Under the pieces are notes generated by a model. The model did no database searches. It worked only from the letters and a program-made list of their open reading frames with translations, and was not told the origin of the DNA. A stretch of DNA of 64,000 bases from Amia ocellicauda (Eukaryota; Chordata; Actinopteri; Amiiformes; Amiidae): positions 6,299,357-6,363,356 of the forward strand of contig NC_089863.1 in assembly GCF_036373705.1 (NCBI RefSeq). The letters are read 5' to 3'. The position numbers and the translations under genes were made by a program. Below, in pieces: positions 11,851-23,518 of this stretch (positions within the stretch are counted from its first letter, which is position 1; each line of letters opens with the position of its first letter).

Positions 11851-12815
11851 CAGGTGGATGCCAAATTAAAGGAAAAACCAGCATAAAGTGTCTCAGTAAG
11901 GTGTTGGGCATCACAAGCCGCTAGAACAAGTTCAATGTGCGTTGACACAGATTTTACGAGTCTCTGGACTCTACTGGAGGGATGGAACACCATTCTTCCA
12001 AAAGATATTTCCTCATTTGGTGTTTAAGGGGACAAGTGGAACCAAACCATGCTGGGAAAATGCCCTCCACAGCATAACAGAGCCTCCGGACCCCCTCACT
12101 GTAGGGGTCAAGCAGTCAGGACTGTACTGTTCTCTTGGTGTCGCCACACATGCACTCGCCCACTTGTCGAGAATATGGTGAAGGATGACTCATCTGACCA
12201 GATCACTTTTGTAGACCAGTGACTATGCTTTTTGCACCACTAAACTCTCAGATGTGCATTTGTCTTTGTAATGAGGGCTTTATGCACTGCAGCCCTACTA
12301 TAATATCCTCTCTGTGTAGTTCTGGACAGACTGTTCTTGCTGACACAGACTGATCACGTCCTGCATTAACAGTCTCAGTCACCTGGGAAAGAGCTGCTCT
12401 TCTGTTTTTCCTTACATATTGCAGTAATGCAGGAGCATCACGGTCATCAAATGTGTGATTTCAATCACAATTTCCAACCCTATTTACTGATGCCTTTCCC
12501 ATAGATCTAAATGCAGATGTAACTTTAGACACTGTTCCCATTGAAACACTAGCCAGTTGAGCGTCTTTGTGACTGAAACTCCTGCCATTCGTGCCCCAAT
12601 AATGGCCCCTCTTTCAAAGTCATTTAGATCCTTTCCTCTTGCCTCTTGATCCAAAATCAAGGTCAACTGGGCCTGCTCAGCATTTGTATAAATGCCACAG
12701 AGCATGATAGGATGTTAATTGTATCATGCAGTACACCTGTTTGGAGGCATCTGCATTCGTTATGTTCCTCCACACATTTATTCAGGTGTTTCATTGAATT
12801 TGACACCAGTCTAAT
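11851..12815 (-). mobile_element. Decayed Tc1-like transposon remnant
   Basis: The left end begins CAGGTGGATGCCAAATTAAA immediately after TATATA, a Tc1-like terminus. Minus-strand remnants include KDLNDFERGAIIGARMAGVS (frame at 12,484-12,705), the N-terminal helix-turn-helix region of a Tc1-type transposase. The remainder is broken by frameshifts and no matching right inverted repeat was found, so the right boundary is approximate. Confidence 0.7.
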
Positions 12816-12828
12816 ATATATATATATA

Positions 12829-13939
12829 CTCAGCAAAAAAAGAAATTTCCTCTCACTTTCAACTGCTTTATTTTTGGCAAATAATGTGTACATATTAGTA
12901 TGAACATAAAAAGACTCAAAAACTAAGACATAAACTGAACAAGTTTCACAGACATGTGACTAACAGAAATGGAATAATGTGTCCCTGAACAAAGGGGGGG
13001 TCAAAATCAAAAGTAACAGTCAGTATCTGGTGTGGCCACCAGCTGCATTAAGTACTGCAGTGCATCTCCTCCTCATGGACTGACCCAGATTTGCCAGTTC
13101 TTGCTGTGAGATGTTACCCCACTCTTCCACCAAGGCACTTGCAAGTTCCCGGACATTTCTGGGGGGAATGGGATTGAGATCCGGGATCTTCGCTGGCCGT
13201 GGCAGAACACTGACATTCCTGTCTGGCAGGAAATCACATCCAGTGAAGGTTGGTTTGTGCCCATAGGCACAAATGGGCACAAACACATAGGTTGTTGCCG
13301 GTGATGTCTGGTAAGGACCTGCCTTACAACAGGCCTACAAGCCCTCAGTCCAGCCTCTCTCAGCCTATTGCGCACAGTCTGAGCACTGATGGAGGGATTG
13401 TGTGTTCCTGGTGTAACTCGGGCAGTTGTTGTTGCCATCCTGTACCTGTCCCGGAGGTGTGATAATCGGATGTACTGATCCTGTGCAGATGTTGTTACAC
13501 ATGGTCTGCCACTGCGAGGATGATCAGCTGTCCTTCCTGTCTCCCTGTAGCGCTGTCTTAGGGGTCTCACAGTACGGACATTGCACTCAATTGCCCTGGC
13601 CATATCTGCAGTGCTCATGCCTCCTTGCAGCATGCCTAAGGCACGTTCACGCAGATGAGCTGGGACACTGGGCATTTTCTTTTTGGTGTTTCTCAGAGTC
13701 AGTAGAAAGGTGTCTTTAGTGTCCTAAGTTTTTATAACTGTGACCTTAATTGCCTACCATCTGTAAGTTGTGTCTTAAGGACCGTTCCACAGGTGCATGT
13801 TTATTGTTTATGGTTAATTGAACAAGCATGGAAAACATTGTTTAAAGGCTTTACAATAAAGATCTGTAAAGTTATTTGGATTTTTACAAAATTCTCTTTA
13901 AAATACAGTGTCCTGAAAAAGGGACGTTTCTTTTTTTGC

Positions 13940-13943
<4 letters not shown>
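12829..13943 (-). mobile_element. Tc1-like transposon with decayed transposase
   Basis: The ends are imperfect inverted repeats: left CTCAGCAAAAAAAGAAA, and right, reverse complemented, TTCAGCAAAAAAAGAAACGT. TA/AT-rich DNA flanks both ends. It abuts the right side of the previous remnant. Confidence 0.82.
13073..13675 (-). pseudogene. Tc1-like transposase pseudogene (N-terminal half)
   Basis: The minus-strand frame begins MPSVPAHLRERALGMLQGGM and continues through a helix-turn-helix DNA-binding region and a basic linker (HPRSGRPCVTTSAQDQYIRL) typical of Tc1-like transposases. After about residue 130 the frame shifts. The DDE core is mostly deleted, and a second frame (13,020-13,286) carries the C-terminal tail (around SMRRRCTAVLNAAGGHTRY). 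The copy cannot encode a complete enzyme. Confidence 0.82.

Positions 13944-14010
<67 letters not shown>
13942..14010. repeat. (AT)n followed by (AG)n microsatellite
   Basis: About 34 bp of AT then about 34 bp of AG, directly beyond the transposon end. Confidence 0.93.
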
Positions 14011-14014
<4 letters not shown>

Positions 14015-14206
14015 AATGACTATTGAATGAGATGAATACATTGAGAGATGTGGAGAGAAAGATGGATCATGAAAATGATGAAGAAGAAAATTAAAAATAT
14101 GTAGGAAATAAGTAGGAAAAAAATTAGTAGTAAAGAGGAGAAAATAATACGATATGTAGAAGAAACTGGAAGGGAGAAAGCAATATTGACAATTACACAG
14201 AGGGCC

Positions 14207-14210
<4 letters not shown>

Positions 14211-14269
<59 letters not shown>
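14211..14269. repeat. (GA)n microsatellite
   Basis: About 58 bp of GA dinucleotide. Confidence 0.95.
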
Positions 14270-14270
<1 letters not shown>

Positions 14271-16085
14271 GGCGCAAGGAGGTAGTTATAGGATCTGGGA
14301 GAGAAAGCAGACATTGAGGGAGAGAGGAGGAGCAGACTCGATCGATCATAAATGCGTAAAAGGTGACGTCACTGCCTTCCCAACCCCCCCCCTCCCCCTC
14401 CTCCCTCCGTTTTTTTCCTCCTTTCAATCTTTTTATGAATGAAATCGAGGACTGGAGCTAAGCAGGGCGCTGGTGAGCAGGAGACGCCGCATCAATGGAC
14501 TCGGAGCCGATTGATAACAGTATCACATTGGTCACACGTTCAGCAGCGGCCGCACAGGGAACAGCGCTGCGGGCTGCATCTGACTCAGACGGCGCCTGTG
14601 CTTTATCCAATCAGACTTGGTACTTACACAGGCCTGCCCTGGTAAACACACAATGCCAAGCGCAAAACGGAGCAGGCACCAACCAGCACCGACGATCCAG
14701 ACCACCGTATTAATATTTGTACAAAGAAGGTGAACGTAGAACATGTAACCCTGTTAATATGATTTTTGTTTATTATTATTTGTCAAGCAGTAGTAGTACT
14801 GCGACTCTCTGCTGTACTAACATACTAACTGTCTGAAATACAGACATACAGAACGTTGAAAGACAGTGAACAAGTGCTTAACATTATCTAACATTATTAT
14901 TATTAGCATTGTGGGTTACGCACGTAGGAAGCCCGACCAGAGCTATGTGTAATACAACAGGCTTTGGGACAGAACACCATGCATGAAACGGCGGAGGCTC
15001 TGTCAGACGCAATGTTGCGCTTAATACATAGCTTGACAGATCATCTTGCATAAAAGAAGAAACAATGTGTAGGAAAGACTACGGTGAACTGCGCACGACT
15101 CCACTGCCTTGGTGGGGATGCATTTGACGGCACCTATACTTCGCTTGATTTGTTCGATTGCAAAGACAGAATGATCGATACTCATTGGAGAGCACTGGTC
15201 TGGATGCGCTCAAAACCCACCCCAGGGCTGGTTTCTCCCAAGTTGGCCTTTTGCTGACACTCATGTCTCACTACAAAGAGAAGTTCGAGCTATTAAAAAC
15301 ATACAAACAAACAATCCTGAGTGTGGAAACACACAAAACTTTTGTAAACTGAGTTTACAGGGTCAAAGCTTCTGCGACACAGCGGCACCCCCCCACCGCC
15401 CACCCCCGCAGGAGTTGACAGATGGCCGGGTGTCAGGCTGCGCCGGGGGGCCGCCAACTGCTCTCGGGGCCGGGAGCGGGCGCTGCGCTGCGCCTCGGAG
15501 GTGTGTGGGCGAGAGGAGCGCTGACACTCAATTAAAGCGGGCGAGATGATGCGGAAAAAGAGTTGAGTGCTCAGCAAGCGCCGCCTGCATACGGGATCAG
15601 CTACACGGAGATCATTTCCGCCGGGCCGGGGCTTATTGGCCAGGCATTTAAGATTGCACGGCTTGGAGTGTCATTCTTTAACCTCGTCTTCAGAGTGCAG
15701 AGATAAAGTGAAAGAGAGAGAGAGGAGGGTGGGGGGTGGGGGGGGTCCTTACAACATAATAATAATAATAATAATAGTAACAATAATAATAGTAACAATG
15801 GCGTAATCCTCTTAAATTAATCAATCGATCACGTTATTGGTTCGGATTCATACTGATTTATCCACACTCTGGTGGCGCAATGTGTGGTCATAAGACGGAA
15901 GTTTTTTTTAATGCTGATTGGCAGTGAGCGATGGTCTGGACGGCAGCAGGATCGCTCGCCGCCCCCCCAGAACACGACTCCCCCCGAGCCCATCACCGCC
16001 GTGTCAGCCAGGCGCGTCTTATCGCATCTCTGCAGCTGCTCCTATTGTTTGACCCTTCATCTCTCTGTCGCAACGTGTGTGGAGG

Positions 16086-16087
<2 letters not shown>
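14270..16087. other. Noncoding stretch, nothing recognised
   Basis: Unique sequence with short G-rich patches near 15,380-15,500 and a (ATA)n run at about 15,754-15,780. No supported exon. Confidence 0.55.

Positions 16088-16157
<70 letters not shown>
16088..16157. repeat. (GA)n microsatellite
   Basis: About 70 bp of GA dinucleotide. Confidence 0.95.
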
Positions 16158-16160
<3 letters not shown>

Positions 16161-16563
16161 TATGGTGTGAGAAGAAAGAGAACGCGCGCCAGCGAGGGAC
16201 AGATAGGAGTGGGGAAGGGGGTGTGATAATGTGACAAACATAAAATCAGACAGATATGGCAGAAAACGAAAGGAAGAATGAAAAAAAAAAACAAAGAGAG
16301 AATGAAAGGATCGATTCTGGGCCTCAAGTGTAACAAACAACTAATACCATAACGCTCGCCATCACAAAGCTGGGAGGGGAGCTCAAGCGGAGTACAAGGA
16401 GAGCTCTGCAGTTACTTATAACGCCTAGAGCTCTGGAATCAACCACACAGACAGAGCACCCCTGGGAGGATCTGGGAAGGGTAGCTGAACTTGCTGTACT
16501 GGCCGTCTACCAAACGGATTGATGCAGGCCTTACTCCAAGAATAGGCCTACATTACCAAACTA

Positions 16564-16600
16564 ACCTATACTATACTATACTATACTATACTATACTAAC
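16564..16600. repeat. (CTATA)n pentanucleotide repeat
   Basis: About seven tandem CTATA units. Confidence 0.9.
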
Positions 16601-17343
16601 CTCTGTTAAATTCTTCCTGAAGCGTCGTTCGGGGTATATTTCTGATGTCCCAGTATTGGTGTTTACAGCAAAGCACTGGGTAGGAAAGCGCCCCTACCGA
16701 ATCGGAGCAATATAAATTTGAGTGGGTTATCGATTGTATTGATGCGTTTATTAGTAGTTGGAGGGGAGCTGAATAATTCAACAGGTACGGGAATAGCTGA
16801 GTACCTGGGAATGGACTGCGGCACAGAAGACGCGGGTAATCAGGTCTGAGGGTGGATGTTATCCCCCTCAAACAGACACGCAAAACTAAATATCTCGGTT
16901 GAAACATAATGGTTGGAACATAACTCTGTCTCGGTGTTTTGACAGAAAACAGAATTACTTGTAAGAATAGAGGCACACACATACATATAGGGAGAGAAAG
17001 AGAGAGAGAAATACAAAGAGAGAGAGAGCGATCGTTAATAATTGAAGAGCGTCAATATTTTCAGTAAACAGTAAATTGATCCGTCTGATAATAGCCGTTC
17101 TGCTTCATAGCTACTATATATAGTCTGTATATCTTGGCAGACATACTGTACCGAATTACCAGGCTGTGTATATGTAAATGATTCACAGCATAACATATTA
17201 TAATAGTCCCAAACACTTCATGACGATAACGATAACGATAATGATGATTGTAATTACAATTGCCCTCGGTGGAAAAGCTTGCCATTTTAAACACAGCACA
17301 GAAGAAGTAAGGAACACAGGAACTTGAAAGTTATCTCTCATAT

Positions 17344-17345
17344 GC

Positions 17346-17404
<59 letters not shown>
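17344..17404. repeat. (AAT)n trinucleotide repeat
   Basis: About 20 tandem AAT units. Confidence 0.95.
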
Positions 17405-17405
<1 letters not shown>

Positions 17406-18700
17406 CACAAAGGGGGGAGAGATCCTGTACGAGAAAGCTGTTCAGCCTGGTTGTCTGCACTCGGCTCCTGCAACACGCGTTTTGGCGCAGTAACCCGTGA
17501 TCATAGATCTGGTAATCTTTATGAAAAATAAAAAAAAAGTGCCAGGAAACGAGCAGGACCAAAAAGTACCCGTGCCTGCCTCCCCTCTCCTGCCCCCGTC
17601 CCACAGCGCACAGCGGTCACGTCCTGTGCAGGCCTCTCAGTACTAGTCTACCCGAGCGATTATTGAGCAGACCCTGGGTCAATTAAAAGATTAATCGGTG
17701 GCTCAGTCTATCAAGCCGTCTGCCAATTTAAGTTATTACTTTCTTCCTCTTTCCTTCTCGCTCTTCATCTTCCAGAAGTGCAGGGACCCACATTAACCTG
17801 TCAGTCGATGAGTCTGTCTCTCTACACATCCGCCCGACATTTAAACAAATTGGTCCAATATTAAATGGGACATAACGTCTTTACGCAAATGTCTGGATTT
17901 TTTGCTTATGCACAGATCAAAGTCATTCGACCCCAAAATAAAGACACGAAGGAATGTACAGCTAAATAAACGCATATGCATGTGTATGTGTATGTGTTTG
18001 TATATACACACAAAAACATCCACAAAGGTGCCTACAGACAAAACGACATATATCCCCCATTTGTGCAGCTTCTGCCTATGCACCTGGCGAGAGTGGGGGC
18101 AGCGCCTGCATCATGGCAGCGGATAAATATTTAACAACGGCTTCATGAAAAACAGAAGAGCGGTGGCTGGGAAGGAGAGAGAGATGGAGCGAGAAAGGGG
18201 GACAGACAGGAAGCGCACGAAGAAGACTGTGCGTCATATTCGCTGCAGTGTATAGCGTCTGTCTGCACAACCCCCCTCCCTCCACAATTAGACACGGACT
18301 CGGGTGGGTACTTGCCACAGGGGGCCGCAAAAATAACAAGGGGACGTGATTGTGTCCGAGACTGGATGCATTTAATAGTTTTAATTATTATTATGATTAT
18401 TGTTATTATATGTGGTGCCTCTGTGGTGCTTTTATCCAGATATCTACTTACTTGCAGAAGGGCGGAGGTGAGGTGGGGACAAAATGGAGACCCTTCTCTC
18501 CGTGTCTTTCTTTCTCCCTCACACTCACAGAGATTGGGGCTTCACTCTCTTGCCCGTCGCCCGAGCTCCCTCTGCCTTTCTCGGCCTGCGTGTATGTGCG
18601 AATGTGCCTCTCTCCCTCTGTGTCTCTTTCTCCGCCTCGGTGTGTGGCTGCTCGGATCTCAGTATGCGGAGCACAACCGCAAAACAGGGAAAACCTCCCT

Positions 18701-18732
<32 letters not shown>

Positions 18733-18860
18733 TTTTCCTCTCCCTCTCATCTTTCAATGAAAAATACTATTTCATTCACCGGTTTCCGTTCATTCATCAA
18801 ATCACTGCAGCGTGCAGAAGAATGGGGTTCGATTCCGACCAAATTCTTATCAATGGAGCG
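17405..18860. other. vgf upstream flank, noncoding
   Basis: No exon was recognised. A (CT)n run lies at about 18,701-18,732. The segment near 17,640-17,720 is unique and carries homeodomain-like TTAAT motifs, which makes it a possible conserved element. Confidence 0.5.
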
Positions 18861-18861
18861 C

Positions 18862-18869
18862 TGACGTCA
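18862..18869 (+). promoter_or_regulatory. vgf: Perfect cAMP response element of vgf
   Basis: TGACGTCA at 18,862-18,869 continues as ATGGG, giving the TGACGTCAATGGG arrangement known from mammalian VGF promoters. It lies about 75-80 bp upstream of the predicted start. A second partial CRE (TGACGTCG, 18,880-18,887) and a further GCGTCA half-site follow within 12 bp. CREB-type factors drive mammalian VGF through this element in response to neurotrophins and depolarisation. The same use here is inferred. Confidence 0.85.
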
Positions 18870-18911
18870 ATGGGCGGCCTGACGTCGCGTCACATGGCCA
18901 GCCAGGGGAGG

Positions 18912-18920
18912 TACAAATAG
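18912..18920 (+). promoter_or_regulatory. vgf: TATA-like box of vgf
   Basis: TACAAATAG lies about 45 bp downstream of the CRE and about 30 bp upstream of the predicted start near 18,945. It departs from TATAAATA by one base. Confidence 0.6.
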
Positions 18921-18923
18921 CGC

Positions 18924-18944
18924 GGCGCTGTCCCTGGTGCTGAA
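18924..18944 (+). promoter_or_regulatory. vgf: RE1/NRSE (REST-binding) silencer at the vgf start
   Basis: The left half GGCGCTGTCC and right half TGGTGCTGAA, separated by one C, give a full 21 bp canonical RE1 with standard half-site spacing. No mismatch to the consensus is seen outside the variable centre base. REST represses neuronal genes outside neurons, so this site would restrict vgf to neural and endocrine cells. It sits between the TATA-like box and the predicted start. Confidence 0.88.
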
Positions 18945-19180
18945 AAGACCCAACCAGACGCCAGAGCCGGCGCGTTTGCCTACTGTTCCGACACCGGCAG
19001 CAACAACAACAATACACAGAGACAAAGCAGACAAATATATCTCTATGCATTTACGTAGCTGAATATTTATCACGTATAAAAAGCAAGCAAACAGCAGGGA
19101 AAACAGCGAAAAGCAACATCAGAACAAATCACTGCCACTACAGATACGCGGAGACTGCACTTTTCCAACCAGAAACCCAG
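18945..19180 (+). other. vgf: vgf noncoding exon 1 (predicted)
   Basis: The start is estimated from TATA spacing. The exon ends at AACCCAG followed by GTAAAGT, a good splice donor at 19,181. It contains no start codon in frame with the precursor. It does hold one short upstream frame (ATG at 19,045, stop ending at 19,062, five codons). A noncoding first exon followed by a single coding exon is the mammalian VGF layout. Confidence 0.72.
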
Positions 19181-22100
19181 GTAAAGTTATGAATGTGTTT
19201 ATTAATGTTATATTTTCCTTTTTTCTTATTCTTGTTATTGCTATTATTATGCTTATTATGAATGCTGTTATTATGATTATTATAACTACTACTATTACGA
19301 TTGTTGTTATGGTTGTTGTTGTATAAGCTACGTAGGCACGAAGCTATTTAAATAGTGGTTCGCGTTGGGTAAACTTTAAAGAGAGACAGATCCTTAAATA
19401 CAGGAGAGTTTATAATAATAGCACAATCCACTAATCTAAAGGAATTGGGTCAGGGGGGAAGAAAGGAAGAAAGATAGAGGGACAGATGAGGGTTGGGGGC
19501 AGTGGGAGGACAAATCTAAGTGTATAAAATGAAACGCGTAAGAATTACATTACTCTGCAATAAGGACTGTAGGCATTTGGGACAGACCCCCTCCACCCAC
19601 GATCTCCTTCTCCCAGAGCCAGGTAGCAGGGGTAAAGGGGTAAAGGGGTGGGGGTGTATGGGACAGACGCTGAGGAGAAGAGCTATTTGTATTCAACAGA
19701 AGATGCCGTATTATTTATTATTATTTGTGTTATTATTATTGTTGTTGTACGATTCTGCATGCCGCGACAACCTTGTCCGTATTAGTTTCTCGAAGCGCCT
19801 CAGCTGAAATCCAAACCTTTACAAATTAAGGCTAATAAAGGAAAATATAGGAGGGAACAACAACAAGGACGACGAGATGATTTTAACTGTTGTAATATTC
19901 GGTTGCACATGGATACTGAACTTTTTGGAGTGCACCCGCCGGGACAGGGGAGCTCTGCCGGGCGCATGCGAGTGTTATTATTAGCCAACCTGCTTTTATT
20001 TTCAGCTCCAGAAATAGCTCCTTCGCTCCCGGGGGGGATTGCGGGATGCTTAGCGCAGGATTTAGAGTTTGAACAAGGAGACGTCTGGCTTGTGCGAACT
20101 GTACACCTGCACACGCTAGAGAGAGAGAGTATATGTATAGTGTATCAATGCGGGGTGGATAGGAAAGAGAGAGAAAGAGAGGATGACCGGGGGGGGGGGA
20201 GGATTGCAGAGAGAAGGCGTGAGCGAGGGGGGGGGTTGAGGTAGGGAAAGAGGGAAGGATAGTGGGATGATTGGAGAGAGAGAGGGGAATTGAATGTATG
20301 CGGGATGAAAGCTAAATTATGAAAAGCAAGAAAGAGTTGCTGTGAAAGAATAAGCAAGAAAATGGAAAGGTAGAAAAGAAGGCATTCGTGGTCTGGTAGA
20401 TATAGTGATGGAAAGACGGAAACGGGAAGAGGAGATAAGCAGAGAGAGAGAGAGAGAGAGAGAGGGAGGGAGGGAGTGAAGGAGATACGTGGCAATTTCA
20501 AAGTGATCACATTTAAAACATCAACGATCCCCTGACACGACGTGCGCTGTTTTTTGTTGTTGTTTTTTGTCCTGAAGTGTAACTGTATAACAAAGCGTGT
20601 TAAAATGAATCATGTTTGTTGGTTGTTTGTTTAGGATGGGAGTGGGCGAAGTATTTGTTTCTGTACTTGTGTGTGCACGATCCGTGAGAAGAGGAGGTTA
20701 AAGATCAGAGGTCAAGTCGTGTGTTTAGGATCCACTAGGCGTTTTAGCCCGGAACCACACGTACACCGAGACACCAGCGGTATCGTGACCAGTCTGATTC
20801 ACCGGCCACGTCGACTATTCATTCAGATGGGCGGAATTGAAAGAAGACGCACTTTGGCTCATTCGAGCTGTAGCCTGCGCATCAAACACTCTGCAGTGAA
20901 AACATATAACGTGGGTGTATGTTTAGGTCTGTTGCGATATATACACGCTGTTATTATTTTGTATTTGTATTGTACAATATTATAGTATGTTGTCGAGCGA
21001 CTAGATGACCCGTGCTTTCTGCGCAGCGGAGAGAAGAGGAAAAGTTGATTAAACGGGACCAAACTGAATTGGACTGAGAAATATTGCAAACTGTAATCGA
21101 TGAACACTAATTAAAATTATGCGCATTACTCATTTCTCCTTCCACAAGTCGTTTGCTTGTTTCCTCTACCTCCCATTGTCTCTCCGTTGTGTGCGTGTAT
21201 GCAATGGGATAAATCAACAGCAATCATAGCGGCGCACTTGTGTCTGTACTGCGTTGCTCTACACGCGTCATTCTTTCTAATTTGGGCTAATAAAGTTTTC
21301 CAGTAAACGAGGTGGAAGTTGCTATAGAAACAGCCGTTGTTTGTTACAGATCAGGATAGTTTTTTTTTTTTTTTTTACAAAATTATTTTTATTAATCATT
21401 ACCGAGATACCCAGTTTCCAGGGCAACGCCTCGAGCTCACCTTGCCACCCCCACACCGCTCTCGAGACCTGACCTTTTTTTTTTTTCCTCCGGTGATTCA
21501 ATAATGCGGCGCCTCCCGCACGATAGGGATGCAGGGTGTGACGCAAGCCAGCATCCGGACAAATGCTACAGGAGGCAGTTAGCAAGAGCACCACAGTCAA
21601 TAATCATAGATGGGGATCCGTACAGAGTGGCTCCAGCAGCTGCCGTGCTCGTCGAGATGTGCTGCTGTGTTTTGCAGAGACTCGGACGCGGTGGGAGCGG
21701 CGGGCGCTTCTCTCGGCTCCGCGCTGCATGAGGAGAGTGTAGGCGTCAGGGTGTAGCTGGGTGGCGTTACTCTCACTGATGAGCGCAAAGACAAAAACAA
21801 ATGTATTTTTCGTTCTCTCTTTGGGTCTTTTGTTTTCTTCCAGTCTTTCCATTCCCTCCAGTATTTTCTCTCCTTCATCCATCCTTCCAATCTCCTTCCT
21901 TCTTCATTTCAACCCTTCCTCTTTTCATAGTCCTTCCCTCACGCCTTTCTTTTACTTCTTGTCTGTCGTCCCTTTCCTTTTCAAATATGTAGAAATATCC
22001 ATTCCTTTTCTTTCTTTTCTGGCCTCAATTCCGTCATCCTCTCTTCCTTGCAGTTTTTCTTTCTTTAACAGATTTTCATTGAACATGCTAATTTCGCAAG

Positions 22101-23445
22101 ATGGACAGTCACGTTAACACGTTCAATTGCAATTGATGTTAAAACCATAAGAACAACAAGAACTACAAGAATGCTGATAACAACAACAATAATAATAACC
22201 ACATTAATAATCATAATCATATTAATCATCATCATCGTCAGTGGGTTCCCACACGCAGTCTATTAACTTGTCTTCTGCCAAGAAAACAGTTTAATTAGTT
22301 CAATTAAGACCATCAGTGCAATTACAGAGCCCGAATTGACTGTGAAATCGGAGCATTCGCCTTGCTCTGTTCGGTCCTCTATAAAATCTCAAAAACGGGG
22401 TAGTTATCATGACAAGATCGATGAAGCAATTATAGCTAAAGTCTTTTCTAATGAAGCAGCAAATGACAGATTAATTGAGCGCGTCAGAAAATATGAAAAA
22501 TAATGAGACAAGCCTTAATTCTATGGAGGGATGTTTACTATAATAAGAGCAGATATGATCCCATTTGTATTAATTATGCATTTATTTAACATGTTTAAAG
22601 TATGTGGACGCAGGGCGTTGGAAGGAAAACAATACTGGTCGTGTTGGAAGCCGAAATGTCAGGCACACAAGTCTAATTGCGCTCTGTCTCGACAATTTGC
22701 ACATCTTGACGCAGTTGTCCAAACTGGCGTGGGTGTTGATCTCAGCGCAAACGACGTGCACTGTCACTGAGAGGTGTTCACTTGTCACTCAAAACCAGAG
22801 GGATATTGCTTTTCAGTATAAGGGGGTGATTTCTGGGTTTAAGCATTGAGTAATCAAGAAATTATTTACAGTGTACGCCGATGTGTAATGGGTGCAAAAT
22901 ATAAGCAGGTGCATATAACATTTCGGACTCTGCAGGAGTAATACACTGGAAGTATATGCAGAATTACTCAGTGCTTGCACACACAAATATATGCATCTCT
23001 GTATACGCAAAGTGACCCATAAGGGCATAAGGGACAGAACACACTGGCCTCATAATCTTTTCCACCCACCCTTAGGCAGAGATGCCCTGGATTGAAGAAA
23101 CGTGACCACAATCTCCACCCCACTCTATAACGAACAATTTGTCCTTCCAGTCTTTAGGTTTTGACATTGAAGAGGTGGCTCATATCAACCCACATGCTGT
23201 TGTGGAGCAGACCAGGGCTGGCGAGACCTCACTGCATTAGATCTGAAGTCTGCAGTCTCAATAGTGCAGTGCCCCAATGTCAATGTCTAATTAGTCCCAA
23301 GAGTGTCATTGATTTACACAGAGCTGGAAAAGCCAGATGAACAGGACCAGGATGGTGTAACCAGCTTGTCTGACCCTGAAACATATTGGCAACTTGTTTC
23401 ATTGTGTTTTTAATGCTGTTCTGCTCTGTCTTCTTTTCTTTTCTT

Positions 23446-23483
<38 letters not shown>

Positions 23484-23490
23484 TCACTAG
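19181..23490 (+). other. vgf: vgf intron 1
   Basis: About 4.3 kb, from GTAAAGT at 19,181 to a (CT)n-rich polypyrimidine tract (about 23,453-23,481) and TTCACTAG at 23,490. It contains GA-rich and T-rich simple sequence (about 20,436-20,462; 21,360-21,376). No internal exon was recognised, although mammalian VGF has an alternative noncoding exon here. Confidence 0.7.
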
Positions 23491-23518
23491 GTGGGTGACA
23501 GTCCCCCTGCTTGTGGTC

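Noticed and set aside
18822..18842. tRNA B-box-like GGTTCGATTCC
   Set aside because: No A box or cloverleaf can be formed around it, and it lies in the vgf promoter flank.
23495..23518. Upstream extension of the vgf frame from a GTG
   Set aside because: The GTG is not a plausible vertebrate start here; the first ATG at 23,519 leads directly into a normal signal peptide.
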